Source of the DNA: Pectobacterium punjabense
GTDB taxonomy: Bacteria > Pseudomonadota > Gammaproteobacteria > Enterobacterales > Enterobacteriaceae
NCBI RefSeq assembly: GCF_012427845.1
Contig: NZ_CP038498.1
Location: forward strand, 4,092,001-4,156,000
Reading direction: 5' to 3'
Length of the DNA stretch: 64,000 nucleotides
The position numbers were made by a program, and so were the translations under genes. This document shows, one piece after another, positions 41,987 through 51,543 of this stretch (position 1 is its first letter; every line of letters starts with the position of its first letter). The notes below the pieces were generated by a model. It did not search any database, had not been told where the DNA came from, and worked only from the letters and a program-made list of their open reading frames with translations.

Positions 41987-44900
41987 ATGGCATCCCCAAC
42001 GAAAGCACTTTTGGCTACGGCAATAGCCTCATTAATACCGTTTAGCATCGCTGCCGCGGAAGGAGAACCTGCCTCTGCCATTGATGTTCTATCAGGGTTT
42101 AATAAATTCTGGACTGCGGGCACAGCCTGGAATAACGGCATACCCACTACACTTGGCGAGATTGTACTGCGACAGAATATCCAAACGGTGATTGATATCG
42201 CCCGTTCGCGCACTCAGGCACAAGAAATATCAGCTTTTGAATTCGATGCTCAAGATGCCAATTACGCCGTCATCGCTGGTCTTGGCCCGCTAGCCAGCAT
42301 CTTGAAAACGGAAACTGGCGCTTTCACAACGGTCGACGGTATTCCAGACCGCGCATACAGTAGCCGAGTCAGCGACGGTGGCAACGGACTTGGGTCTGCC
42401 ACCAGCGGGCTAGGCAAGGTCGTCGAACTCGTCAACGCCGTGCGTTACCCAGCCTCCACCACGCCAGCCAAAAACAACTACAACTATCCGCGTCCCTTCC
42501 GCCAAACGCTGGGCGGAGAAGATCTAAGCTGGGTACTGCAACGCTCTCTCGTTGCCCGCGTGCCGGCAACGGGAAATGGTGATGGCGGTTTTCCTAGCGG
42601 ACATACCAACGCAGGCTATCTCTCCGCTTTCGGTCTCGCGTACGCGGTTCCGCAGCAATATTCCGATCTGATCCTACGGGCTGGCGAGATTGGCTACAGC
42701 CGCGTCGTGACGGGTATTCACTCACCACTGGATGTGATAGGCGGGCGAATGCACGCGACCTATTACGCGATTCAAGACCTCATCGCCAATCCAACGTTAC
42801 GTGCAGAAGCCTACGATCAGGCACAAGCATTCTTCGCAGGACAATGCGGAGGCACCATCACCACGTGCTACACCAGCGGCAGGAGTGCCGAGGCAGCCTA
42901 CGCTCAGTATCAGATCGATAAAGCCCTATACGCGAAATACACATTTGAAAACGCCTTCACGCCTATCGGTGACACCCGTGCCGCCGCGATTGTTCCGCAA
43001 AACGCCGAAGTGCTGATCGAAACACGCTACCCCTACCTCACCGCAGCCCAACAGCGCGACATTCTGGCGACAACATCGAATGCCTCAGGCGGCGTGATGG
43101 ATAACGGCATGGGTTACGATCGTTTGAACCTCTTCAAGGCAGCAAATGGCTACGGCGCGTTCAACAGCAATGTTGCGGTAGTGATGAACGCCACAAATGG
43201 GGGCTTATCTGCCGCCGATCTGTGGCTAAACGACATCACAGGCACAGGCTCCTTGACCAAATCAGGTAGCGGGCAGCTCACACTCGCAGGACGTAATAGC
43301 TGGAGTGGCGGTACAAGCGTATCAGACGGGACGCTGATTGGTACTAATGGTCGCGCTTTCGGCACTGGTGCTATCGTCAACAACGCAACGTTGGCTTTCG
43401 ACATCAACACCGACGACACGCTCGCGAATGACATTTCAGGTAACGGGATACTGCGCAAAGACGGTATAGCTAAGCTGAACTATACAGGCAATGGATCGTC
43501 CTTTACTGGAACCACACAGGTGACAAACGGCAGATTGGCAATTAACGGTTCACTGGGCGGTTCAATCGTTGTGGCCGATGGTGCGACCGTTTCAGGCAGC
43601 GGTACGATAGGCAGTATGACTGTCGCCAGTGGCAGTACGCTGGCTCCCGGTAACTCGATTGGCACACTAAGAGTGAACGGCGATCTAACGTTAACCAATG
43701 GGGCTATTTATGAAGTTGAAGTCGATCCAGAGACGACCGAAAGCGATCTGATTGCGGTGACAGGCACGGCCACGCTGGGTGATGCTTCAGTGCTGCACGT
43801 CGGCCAGAATGGGGATTATCGTATTGCTTCAACCTATACCATTCTGACCGCAGACAAGGGGATCTCCGGTACCTTCGGTGCGGTAACGAGCCGCTATGCT
43901 TTCCTCGATGCCAATCTGGGTTACACCGCTAATGCGGTGACGATGCAACTCGCACGTAACGACATCACATTTGCGTCAGTCGCTACCACGGCCAATCAAT
44001 CAGCCGCCGCCAATGCAGTAGAGTCCTTAGCGACAGGCAATGCCGTTTATAACGCAGTAGCGATGCTCGACCGAGGCGCACCACAGAACGCCTTTGACGC
44101 GTTATCGGGTGAAGGCTATGCCTCGCTGGCTGGTGCCATGACACGCGGTGCATTGACGGTCAGCGATACGGTTACAGAACACGCCCGTACCACGCATGAT
44201 GATAACGTCTGGCTCAATGTTTATGGCGGTCGCCATGATGCGAACGGCGCTAACGGCACGGCCGATACTGACTATCGCAGCAACGGTTTTCTGCTCGGCA
44301 TTGACGGTGCGCTGTCCGACAACATGACGCTTGGCATTTTCGCTGGAGCAGACAAGGGAGATGTTGACGTAAATGGGCGTCATTTCTCCGCAGATGTCGA
44401 CAATTACCAGTTAGGGGCTTATGCCAATTATACGTATAACCGGTTGGGATTGACCTTCGGTACAGTCGGAAGCTGGGGCGATATCGCGGCACAGCGTGAC
44501 GTCACCGTCGGTTCCCTGAATGAGAAGTTGTCAGCAGATCTGGATGCCCGCACTCTCCAGGTATTTGGTGAAGCACGTATGAAATTTGATGCTAACGTGG
44601 TTACGGTAGAACCTTTCGCCAGATTAGCGCACGTCGCCAGTAAAATGGACAGCTTCAGCGAGGCTGGCGGTGCTGCCGCATTAGGCGGCGAAGCGCTCAA
44701 AATGGATACCACCTTTTCTACCCTCGGCGTCCGTCTGGAACGCAGCTTCGGCACGCAAGCACGCGCATGGACAGTGAATGGCAGCGTCGGCTGGAGACAT
44801 GCTTTTGGCGACATCGATCCTACGGCACGCCTGCACTTCATTGGGGCTGATAACTATAACGTGATGGGAACGCCACTGGCTGAAAATAGCGTACGTGTTG

Positions 44901-45019
44901 AAGCGGGCATCGGCAAAAAGCTAACCGACAATGCGAACCTGTCATTATCCTATGGCGGCCAATTCGGTGGCGGCGTTACCGATAATGCCGCTCACCTGAA
45001 ACTAAATGTTCGTTTCTAA
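41987..45019 (+). CDS. Autotransporter with an N-terminal PAP2-type acid phosphatase passenger
   Basis: This 1010-residue protein starts with a signal peptide (about residues 1-23, ending SIAAA). The passenger holds a full class A acid phosphatase/PAP2 active site: K162-x6-R169-P170, then P203-S204-G205-H206, then S238-R239-x5-H245-x3-D249. From about residue 410 come Gly-rich passenger repeats (GTLTKSGSGQLTLAGRN, SGSGTIGSMTVASGSTLAPG). The C-terminal beta-barrel (about 745-1010) ends in VRF, typical of type V secretion. It is therefore likely a surface or released phosphatase that carries its own translocator. Substrate is unknown. A hairpin follows the stop, so it is probably monocistronic. 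Confidence 0.92.
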   Translation: MASPTKALLATAIASLIPFSIAAAEGEPASAIDVLSGFNKFWTAGTAWNNGIPTTLGEIVLRQNIQTVIDIARSRTQAQEISAFEFDAQDANYAVIAGLGPLASILKTETGAFTTVDGIPDRAYSSRVSDGGNGLGSATSGLGKVVELVNAVRYPASTTPAKNNYNYPRPFRQTLGGEDLSWVLQRSLVARVPATGNGDGGFPSGHTNAGYLSAFGLAYAVPQQYSDLILRAGEIGYSRVVTGIHSPLDVIGGRMHATYYAIQDLIANPTLRAEAYDQAQAFFAGQCGGTITTCYTSGRSAEAAYAQYQIDKALYAKYTFENAFTPIGDTRAAAIVPQNAEVLIETRYPYLTAAQQRDILATTSNASGGVMDNGMGYDRLNLFKAANGYGAFNSNVAVVMNATNGGLSAADLWLNDITGTGSLTKSGSGQLTLAGRNSWSGGTSVSDGTLIGTNGRAFGTGAIVNNATLAFDINTDDTLANDISGNGILRKDGIAKLNYTGNGSSFTGTTQVTNGRLAINGSLGGSIVVADGATVSGSGTIGSMTVASGSTLAPGNSIGTLRVNGDLTLTNGAIYEVEVDPETTESDLIAVTGTATLGDASVLHVGQNGDYRIASTYTILTADKGISGTFGAVTSRYAFLDANLGYTANAVTMQLARNDITFASVATTANQSAAANAVESLATGNAVYNAVAMLDRGAPQNAFDALSGEGYASLAGAMTRGALTVSDTVTEHARTTHDDNVWLNVYGGRHDANGANGTADTDYRSNGFLLGIDGALSDNMTLGIFAGADKGDVDVNGRHFSADVDNYQLGAYANYTYNRLGLTFGTVGSWGDIAAQRDVTVGSLNEKLSADLDARTLQVFGEARMKFDANVVTVEPFARLAHVASKMDSFSEAGGAAALGGEALKMDTTFSTLGVRLERSFGTQARAWTVNGSVGWRHAFGDIDPTARLHFIGADNYNVMGTPLAENSVRVEAGIGKKLTDNANLSLSYGGQFGGGVTDNAAHLKLNVRF

Positions 45020-45027
45020 AATACAAT

Positions 45028-45071
45028 GACGACGTAAGGCGATGGAAAAGCGTTTACCGCTTTACGTCGTC
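45028..45071 (+). terminator. Probable terminator of the autotransporter gene
   Basis: GACGACGTAA (45028-45037) pairs with TTACGTCGTC (45062-45071), with a 24-nt internal region that can form a second short stem. The T-run after it is weak. Confidence 0.5.
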
Positions 45072-45629
45072 TTACCATCGCCACCTCACTGTCGTTTATT
45101 GATTTAAAAAAAGGTAGACGAACCGATTACGTTAAAGCTCAATTCATACAGAATAGTCGCCTCTCATTATGAACAATAAATACGAATGAAACGATATTAA
45201 AAAATAATCACTGGAATTAAATAATAACAAGGTAATGAAAATAGCAGATTTAATATATCGACATGAATCACAAATCCACTTCAACATAACCATAAGTAAT
45301 TAAAGTTATTTACATAACTTGCCGATTATAAAAAATCACCATAGGGTAGTTTTCTGAGTTTTATGGCTACAGCACACAGATGTTGTATTCCGCCCTCTGG
45401 TATTACGGTCTGGGGAATAAAATCCCACAATGGACACAAAGCACAACACCAAGCAACGGTGCTAGATGCGATCTGCGGGTCACCTATGCCAATCTCTTTA
45501 CTCATGATTCAAACGTTGAAATCACAATGAGATAAAATATCTCAATATGATAATCATATAAAAATACACGATAAGTCACTGTAAAGTGGCCTATCTTTCA
45601 GATATCACCTGTTACCTGGAAAATTGACG
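45072..45629 (+). other. A/T-rich intergenic region before the first island gene
   Basis: About 550 bp with low G+C, clearly poorer in G+C than the housekeeping genes on the left. No gene, RNA or repeat is recognised. The drop in composition starts here and continues through the small-gene cluster, which suggests acquired DNA. Confidence 0.4.
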
Positions 45630-46439
45630 ATGATTAATCTAAATAACCTTCCCACCGCTAAAAACATTGATGTTAGAGACTCGGTGAAAACCCACTCATC
45701 TGCGCCAGCAGACAACACATCAAATAACAAATCATCGTCTGTGCTATCAACTGAATCAACAATAAAAGATAAAAGCAGCGTATCGTCACTGGCACGTCAG
45801 TTGAGTGCTGCCGCAGCACGCGCAGAAGCAAGGGATGCCAGTCATAGTCGTAGCGAACTGGCATCGTATGCACAGTCCGTTATTCAGGGGTTGGCTGGCG
45901 TCAGTTACATAAACAGCCACAAAACACATGCTGAAGAATTACCCGCCACTGACGATCCGGAATTACTTGCTCGTGCCAAACAGGCTAATTATTTCTCCAA
46001 TAATTTCACTAATGGTCGCAGTACGAATCCGTTTAAAGGGTTATCTCGCGATCAGCTCGCGCTCATTATTTATGACGATAGCAATACTTTTACCATCAAC
46101 GAGCGCAGATCGGCATTACATGAATCAAATGAACAGGAGAGCGCCTGGAGCTTCTGGGTAGTGGAGAAAAGCAAACAAGAATGGAACGCGGGGGAGTTTA
46201 AACAGACAGAATTTTTCAAGCTCGTTCTAAAACACTATGAAGATTTACCGCGAATCGAACAGGTACAGGCTCCCGCCAACTACGAATCTCGGCTCAACCA
46301 TCTGATAGCGATGGATTACAACTTTGTAACCGGTGAACCAGGAAAAAATGCGAATCCGCTGAACAGTCTGTTCGATTTGCTTTTACCGCGCAATGTCCAG
46401 ATAGGAAGTAATATCACCACTACGGGCAAGGTTGAATAA
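45630..46439 (+). CDS. Unknown protein, LARQLS-family paralogue A
   Basis: This 269-residue protein is unrecognised in function. Residues 1-55 are Ser/Thr/Asn-rich and probably disordered, with no signal peptide. The rest is paralogous to the protein at 53340-54074: shared blocks are SLARQLSAAAARAEARDAS, DDPELLARAKQA, NPFKGLSRDQLALIIYDDS and the later LKHYEDLPRIEQVQAP. Similar proteins are, by memory, common in plant-associated Pseudomonas and enterobacteria. The ATG at 45630 has a GGA 9 nt upstream and was preferred to a TTG at 45624. It is convergent with the exporter operon, which makes export by it possible but unproven. Confidence 0.7.
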   Translation: MINLNNLPTAKNIDVRDSVKTHSSAPADNTSNNKSSSVLSTESTIKDKSSVSSLARQLSAAAARAEARDASHSRSELASYAQSVIQGLAGVSYINSHKTHAEELPATDDPELLARAKQANYFSNNFTNGRSTNPFKGLSRDQLALIIYDDSNTFTINERRSALHESNEQESAWSFWVVEKSKQEWNAGEFKQTEFFKLVLKHYEDLPRIEQVQAPANYESRLNHLIAMDYNFVTGEPGKNANPLNSLFDLLLPRNVQIGSNITTTGKVE

Positions 46440-46474
46440 GAAAACATAAACCCCACAACCATCTATTTTCGAGG

Positions 46475-46526
46475 GGGTGTTCAGGGAGAAACCAATGGCA
46501 AGCGTGTGATAATTTCCTGAACACCC
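46475..46526. repeat. Long-loop inverted repeat between convergent genes
   Basis: GGGTGTTCAGG at 46475-46485 and CCTGAACACCC at 46516-46526 are exact complements around a 30-nt loop. The position between the convergent unknown gene and the exporter operon suggests a terminator or a palindromic repeat. Confidence 0.5.
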
Positions 46527-46603
46527 ACTTCCGACTTAAAAAATAGCAACCGCCGTACTCACAATTACCATCTCTGGTGCCATCCACACGCTTACGTTGA
46601 TAA

Positions 46604-47869
46604 TTAAGGGAGCAGCACTTCACCCGCTTCCAGGCCAGAGATTTCTATGCCCTGCGCCACGGTTTTCCCCAGCGTTACGTTGATTTTCTTTGGTGATGCA
46701 TCAGCAGTCGGGCGATAAATGACATAGGTATCGCCACGCTCATCGGTATGCACGGCCTGTGCAGGCACAGCGATGCCTTGATCATTACGATAGACAATAA
46801 TAGCCAGACGTGCGCTCATCCCCAGTCGAATATTTTGCTTTAAGTCTGCCAACGGCGTATCAAGCGACACCACCACATCATAGTAAGCACCGCTACCTGA
46901 TATATCAGCAGCATCGGCCTGCATATCAATCGAGGCAATCTTGCCTGCCAGCGTCTGCCCGGCAAAGCCATCCCCGGTCACGTTAACTGCCATTCCCTCT
47001 TGCAGCTGATGCAGGTCCGTTTCTTCTACCCGGGTTGCCACCTGAAAACGGTCCTGAGCAATAACACCAAACAGCGGCGTCCCCTGACTGACGAGTAAGC
47101 CAGATTGGATGACCACAGGTTTGCCGGTATCAGGCATAGCCGGGCGCACCACAAAACCGCTGAACGGTGCCTTGACGTTCTGCCGTGCAACCTGTGTCGC
47201 CAACGCCTGATAGCGAACCTGTGCATTGGTCAGTTCCATCTCCGCAATCTTACGATCCTCCCCGTTCGCACGTGCTAACACCGTTCGATACTCCTCTTGC
47301 GCCGCGATAACATCCTGCTCCTGAGTACGAATCTGCTGCTTTAACGTATCCACTTCCATTCGCGCAACAATGCCACGCTCGAACAGCGCCTGTGTATCCC
47401 GAAGGTTGGCCTGCGTGTTGCTAAACGTTGACTGGGCTGAATTTACCGCACGCCGTGCCCGCGATACCTCAGCGCTTTGCTCCCACTGCTTGAGTGACTG
47501 CACCTCACGCTGTGCTTTGAGCAGTTCAGCCTGCGCCTGACGGAGCTGAATCTCAATTTGTCCGGGGTCCAGTACCAGCAATGTTTGCCCTTGCTCGACG
47601 CGTTGCCCCTCACGCGTCAGTACCTCACGGATAACGCCTTCAAAAGGGGCTGCTAGCGTTGTCTGCGTCGCGGCCTGAATTCGTCCCACCAGCCCTAATT
47701 GATTTTCCAGTCGCTGAGGCTGAATGGGTAGCCATTGCCCCTGAGGAACGCTTTCCTGCTCACCCGTACGTCCAGCCAATAGCCACATAAACACACCAAG
47801 CGCCACAATCAGCGACACGACAATGTAGTGACGCCGACGCAGTCGAGATAGAAAGCGATGTCTAATCAT
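46604..47869 (-). CDS. MacA/HlyD-type periplasmic adaptor (membrane fusion) protein
   Basis: This 421-residue adaptor would bridge an inner-membrane ABC transporter and an outer-membrane channel. It has an N-terminal transmembrane anchor (YIVVSLIVALGVFMWLLAG) after a basic stretch. Next come the lipoyl half-motif (AAPFEGVIREVLTREGQRVEQG), a long coiled-coil hairpin (about residues 120-235) and the second half-motif (VKAPFSGFVVRPAMPDTGKPV), followed by beta-barrel domains. The start at 47869 (MIRHRFLSRLRRRH) overlaps the TolC-like gene by 8 nt. It is the last gene of the operon. MacA is the closest functional model. Confidence 0.88.
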   Translation of the reverse strand: MIRHRFLSRLRRRHYIVVSLIVALGVFMWLLAGRTGEQESVPQGQWLPIQPQRLENQLGLVGRIQAATQTTLAAPFEGVIREVLTREGQRVEQGQTLLVLDPGQIEIQLRQAQAELLKAQREVQSLKQWEQSAEVSRARRAVNSAQSTFSNTQANLRDTQALFERGIVARMEVDTLKQQIRTQEQDVIAAQEEYRTVLARANGEDRKIAEMELTNAQVRYQALATQVARQNVKAPFSGFVVRPAMPDTGKPVVIQSGLLVSQGTPLFGVIAQDRFQVATRVEETDLHQLQEGMAVNVTGDGFAGQTLAGKIASIDMQADAADISGSGAYYDVVVSLDTPLADLKQNIRLGMSARLAIIVYRNDQGIAVPAQAVHTDERGDTYVIYRPTADASPKKINVTLGKTVAQGIEISGLEAGEVLLP

Positions 47870-49328
47870 TAAGTGCAATATCCCAGCTTTGTAATGTAGT
47901 ACCCAGCGTCTCATCCAGTTCAGCCTGCGCATTAAGGTAGCTAATGAGCGCATTGAGACGGGCGTTTTCCGCGTTGCGTAAATCGTTCTCGAAGCTCAGA
48001 ACCTGAAAGTTACTGGAACGCCCAACCGTGAGCTTTTCTCGCTCAATGTCCAGCTTACGGCGCGACAGATCTCGTGCACGTTGAGAAATCTCGAACTGCC
48101 GCCAGCGCGTCCCGATATCACGCACCGCATTGGCAACATCACGTTCAAGCTGCTGCCTAACTTCATCCAACTGGATGTGCCGATTACGCACATTGACCCG
48201 CGCTTGAACCTCAGCCTGACGAGTACTCAGATCGCCAATCGGGATCTCCACCTGAACACCAACATAATTTTCCCAGGTACGTGACGTGCTATTCTGTGCT
48301 GCACGGTCACGCACCTGACTCGCGCCGCCGACTAGCGAGACATCCCACAGGCGATCATTACGCGCAACCGCCAGACTGAGCGCAGCCTGCTCGTTAGCGA
48401 TAATCTGTGCCAGATAAGCAGGTCGAGAGGCTTCGGCCTGTTTCAACGCCTGCGCAGCGTTGACATCAACGCGCTGTGCCTGCATGGATTCTGTTGCCAC
48501 AATCAGCGTATTTAAATCCAACGCCAGAAGTTGCAGCAGCGCAAGCCGCGCGGTATCCAGTTGGTTTCTAGCTTCCTCATACGCCAATTCCTGCGTGGCA
48601 ACTTCAGCTTCGGTTTGCACAATTTCAAACTCGGCCATACGCCCTGCGGCAATCATCGCACGGTTGACGTCAACCAGTTGGCGCGCACGCGCCAGAACAT
48701 CACGAGCAATTTGCAGTTGCTCCTGTGAGCGCAGAAGTTCCCGATAGGCAGCGATAATCTGCGTAATAGTCTGCGAGACCGTAGATTTCAGCGTCAGACG
48801 ATTGAGTTGTTCAGTCAGCCGCGCAATATTAACGGGCGCAGTAGTGACATCTTTACCTGCTCCACGAAGTAAAGGCTGAATCACCGTGATGTTGGCACCA
48901 TCGTTACGCGATAACCCTGCGTTATCAGCCTGCGTGTGGCGGTAGGTCCAGCCTAGGCTGAAGCGGGTGCCATAAGGCGTGAGCAGTGTCGATGTTGGCG
49001 TCAGGTTGCCCTGTCGATAACGATCGCTTTGATTGCGATTGGAAAGATAGCTACCCGTCAGCGACAATTTGGGAGTAAAACGATCCTCCGCGACACGCAG
49101 ATCAAATTTCTGCGAGATGCGATCCAGATAGGCGCTGCGGATCGCGCGATTGTCACGCAAACCAAGATAAATGGCATCGCTTAGCGTGAGATCAATAGTT
49201 TGCGCATTTAGCGATACGCTCACGGTCGCCAGCCCTTGCCGCGTCGCCTGAGAAGGATTCAAAGCAGTTTCCGCATACCCTTCATGAGCAGAAAATAAAA
49301 CAAGTAAACATAGGAGAGATTTACGCAT
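47862..49328 (-). CDS. TolC-like outer-membrane efflux protein
   Basis: This 488-residue outer-membrane factor has a signal peptide (MRKSLLCLLVLFSAHEGYA). Two OEP repeats form the beta-barrel and alpha-barrel of a TolC-type trimer. Typical pieces are LTLSDAIYLGLRDNRAIRSA, NLTPTSTLLTPYGTRFSLG and the later helix AQAELDETLGTTLQSWDI. The start at 49328 overlaps the permease stop by 8 nt. Having its own TolC in the operon suggests a dedicated tripartite export route rather than sharing of the housekeeping TolC. Confidence 0.88.
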   Translation of the reverse strand: MRKSLLCLLVLFSAHEGYAETALNPSQATRQGLATVSVSLNAQTIDLTLSDAIYLGLRDNRAIRSAYLDRISQKFDLRVAEDRFTPKLSLTGSYLSNRNQSDRYRQGNLTPTSTLLTPYGTRFSLGWTYRHTQADNAGLSRNDGANITVIQPLLRGAGKDVTTAPVNIARLTEQLNRLTLKSTVSQTITQIIAAYRELLRSQEQLQIARDVLARARQLVDVNRAMIAAGRMAEFEIVQTEAEVATQELAYEEARNQLDTARLALLQLLALDLNTLIVATESMQAQRVDVNAAQALKQAEASRPAYLAQIIANEQAALSLAVARNDRLWDVSLVGGASQVRDRAAQNSTSRTWENYVGVQVEIPIGDLSTRQAEVQARVNVRNRHIQLDEVRQQLERDVANAVRDIGTRWRQFEISQRARDLSRRKLDIEREKLTVGRSSNFQVLSFENDLRNAENARLNALISYLNAQAELDETLGTTLQSWDIALND

Positions 49329-50568
49329 CGCGTAGCGCCTGCACAGGTTCAAGCCGAGCCGCCGTCATCGCTGGATTAAGTCCAAAAAACAGGCCAATCG
49401 CCAATGAACTGCCAATACCGAGGGGAAGTGACAGTACCGAGAGTGAAAAAGCTGACCAATCGGAAAAAAAGACAAACAGCCACGCGGCCGCGACACCACA
49501 CACCGCCCCGATAAGAGCTCCACAAGCGGATAGCACAACGGCCTCCAATAGAAACAGCCCTGCAATATCGCGCGGTCGTGCACCTAACGCCATACGCACC
49601 CCGATTTCACGGCGCCGTTCAGACACATTCATGACCATGACGTTCATCACCCCGACCCCACCGACCAGCAGGGAAATCCCTCCCAGCCCTGCTAGCAACC
49701 ATGAAAACATCCGTGATTGCTGCGCCATCCCCTCCAGCAACTGCTGTGGGATTTGTACATCGATATCAACCTTCGGCATCAGAGACACCAAATAATCCTT
49801 TAGCTGCGAGCCCGTTTGTACCAGCGTGTCGCTGCTGCTATTACGTGCAATCACGCTGATGATTTGTGGTGTTGGCATGACACGACGCATACCAGAGATC
49901 GGCATCAGGATAGAGTCGTCAACTGAGACGGGAACCAAAGGGTTGTTCCCCTGCGGTTGAAGGATTCCTACGATCTCAAATAAGTATCCGCCTACCTGCA
50001 CGCGTTCACCCAAGGCGGCGATGCCTCCCTGCGATGCCCATTGCCCCGCAACATTCGCACCCAACACAATGTAAGTACTTTGTGCATCGAAATCGCTCAG
50101 GTAGCGACCCTGTGCAAGCTTTAATCCTAAGACTTCCGACAATTCAGCCCTGCCCCCCACAACCATGCCGGTAAACGAACGGCCGCGCAATCGCACCTCA
50201 GTAGCAGTAATAATGAGAGCCGTTGCTGCTTTAATATCAGGCAAATTTTGTCGCAAAACGGGGATATCTAGATCCGCAGGCACCAAACCAATAGCGTGAC
50301 TCCCCACCCTATTCTGTACGGCCGCGACCAGCAGGTCGCTGCCCATGCCTTTGAATACCCCCATGGCTTCAGCTTCCGCGTTGTGCCCGATGTTAAGCAA
50401 CGCAACAACAGAACCACACCCCACCGCAATCCCAAGCAGGGCCAGAACAGCACGCCGCCCTAGAAGAATGAGACTGTTCAATGGCTCAAGCAGACGCTGT
50501 TGCAGCGAAGGACCATAGTGGGATTGTCGGGTCTGGCACGCTTGCGTTCGTAAACGACGGTCAGGCAT
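49321..50568 (-). CDS. MacB/LolC-type ABC transporter permease
   Basis: This 415-residue permease has the type VII ABC (MacB) layout. TM1 is near residues 35-55 (AVLALLGIAVGCGSVVALLN), then a large periplasmic MacB_PCD domain (about 60-285), then three TM helices after residue 290 (LLAGLGGISLLVGGVGVMNV, FLLEAVVLSACGALIGAVCG). The C-terminus has ERRREIGVRMALGARPRDI, the coupling segment of FtsX-like permeases. Unlike canonical MacB (about 648 residues) it has no fused ATPase domain. The start overlaps the ATPase stop by 8 nt. Confidence 0.88.
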   Translation of the reverse strand: MPDRRLRTQACQTRQSHYGPSLQQRLLEPLNSLILLGRRAVLALLGIAVGCGSVVALLNIGHNAEAEAMGVFKGMGSDLLVAAVQNRVGSHAIGLVPADLDIPVLRQNLPDIKAATALIITATEVRLRGRSFTGMVVGGRAELSEVLGLKLAQGRYLSDFDAQSTYIVLGANVAGQWASQGGIAALGERVQVGGYLFEIVGILQPQGNNPLVPVSVDDSILMPISGMRRVMPTPQIISVIARNSSSDTLVQTGSQLKDYLVSLMPKVDIDVQIPQQLLEGMAQQSRMFSWLLAGLGGISLLVGGVGVMNVMVMNVSERRREIGVRMALGARPRDIAGLFLLEAVVLSACGALIGAVCGVAAAWLFVFFSDWSAFSLSVLSLPLGIGSSLAIGLFFGLNPAMTAARLEPVQALRDA

Positions 50569-51262
50569 GCTTCACCTCATGGATTCGGCCGTCCTGCACA
50601 TGAATGCACCGAGCCATACGACAAGCTATACCTTCATCATGTGTCACCATCACTAACGTCGTCCCCTGTTCGCGGTTCAATGCCAGTAACAGCGTGATGA
50701 TGTCATCAGCTGTTTGGCTATCAAGGTTGCCGGTTGGTTCATCTGCGAGAAGAAGCTCCGGCTCACCAACCAGTGCGCGTGCAATCGCTACCCGCTGACG
50801 TTGACCACCGGATAAATCAGCAGGGCGATGATGGGTTCGCTCAGCCAAACCAACGCGCGCCAGCTGTACTTGCGCGGCTTGCCGAGCAGCTTGCCGAGAC
50901 ATTCCACGATAGATCAAGGGGAGTGCGACGTTATCCAACGCGTCCAGACGCGGCAGCAAATTAAAACTTTGGAAGACGAAACCAATAACCTGATTGCGCA
51001 TGATGGCGCGTTCATCGGCACTTGCTTTGGTCATATCTTGCCCAGCAAGCAGCAAACGCCCAGAAACGGGCTGATCGAGTAAACCGATGATATTGAGCAA
51101 GGTGCTTTTTCCAGAACCCGATGCACCAACAATAGCGCAGCTTTGTCCGGCAGGAATGGATAGATAAATATCATGCAATACCGATTGAGAAGAAGCACCG
51201 GTACTGTAGGTGTGTGAAATAGCTTGTAAACAGATCAGATCCGTTATTCTTGCATCAGACAT
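50561..51262 (-). CDS. MacB/LolD-type ABC transporter ATPase
   Basis: This 233-residue nucleotide-binding subunit energises the exporter. Walker A is GASGSGKSTLL, the signature is LSGGQRQRVAIARAL, and Walker B is LLLADEPTGNLDSQ, followed by the H-loop VTHDE. The TGNLD extension is typical of the MacB/LolD/FtsE class. It is the first gene of the operon, followed by permease, TolC-like and adaptor genes, each overlapping by 8 nt. No promoter is obvious in the 280 nt upstream, which hold a degenerate repeat. Confidence 0.9.
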   Translation of the reverse strand: MSDARITDLICLQAISHTYSTGASSQSVLHDIYLSIPAGQSCAIVGASGSGKSTLLNIIGLLDQPVSGRLLLAGQDMTKASADERAIMRNQVIGFVFQSFNLLPRLDALDNVALPLIYRGMSRQAARQAAQVQLARVGLAERTHHRPADLSGGQRQRVAIARALVGEPELLLADEPTGNLDSQTADDIITLLLALNREQGTTLVMVTHDEGIACRMARCIHVQDGRIHEVKHA

Positions 51263-51487
51263 CCTTGCCTCTTTGCCGATCCCCTAGAGCACCACATGAA
51301 TCGGATTATCCTACTGTTTATGCTTTAGGAAAAGCCTTCAACATCATCATTTAGCTACCTCTCCGATTACTCCGTATTGCCGAGATATTTATTCTATATG
51401 CCTAAAATAATTTACGTTTTGAATAAAACGTTAGCGTTTTGAACAACACAAAGCGTTGGAGATACACATCAGTGTGCCACATGACGT

Positions 51488-51523
51488 AGCCAACGCACCT
51501 GCAATTTGAGGTATTACGGGTAT
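51488..51523 (-). repeat. Degenerate half copy of the MITE-like repeat
   Basis: The stretch AGCCAACGCACCTGCAATTT and the following GAGGTATTACGGGTAT resemble the right half of the full element at 52831-52955 (GCCAACGCACATGCAACTTG then AAGTATGACGGGTAT), with a few changes. The left half is gone. Confidence 0.65.
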
Positions 51524-51543
51524 AAAACGGGCAGAGAGATCAA

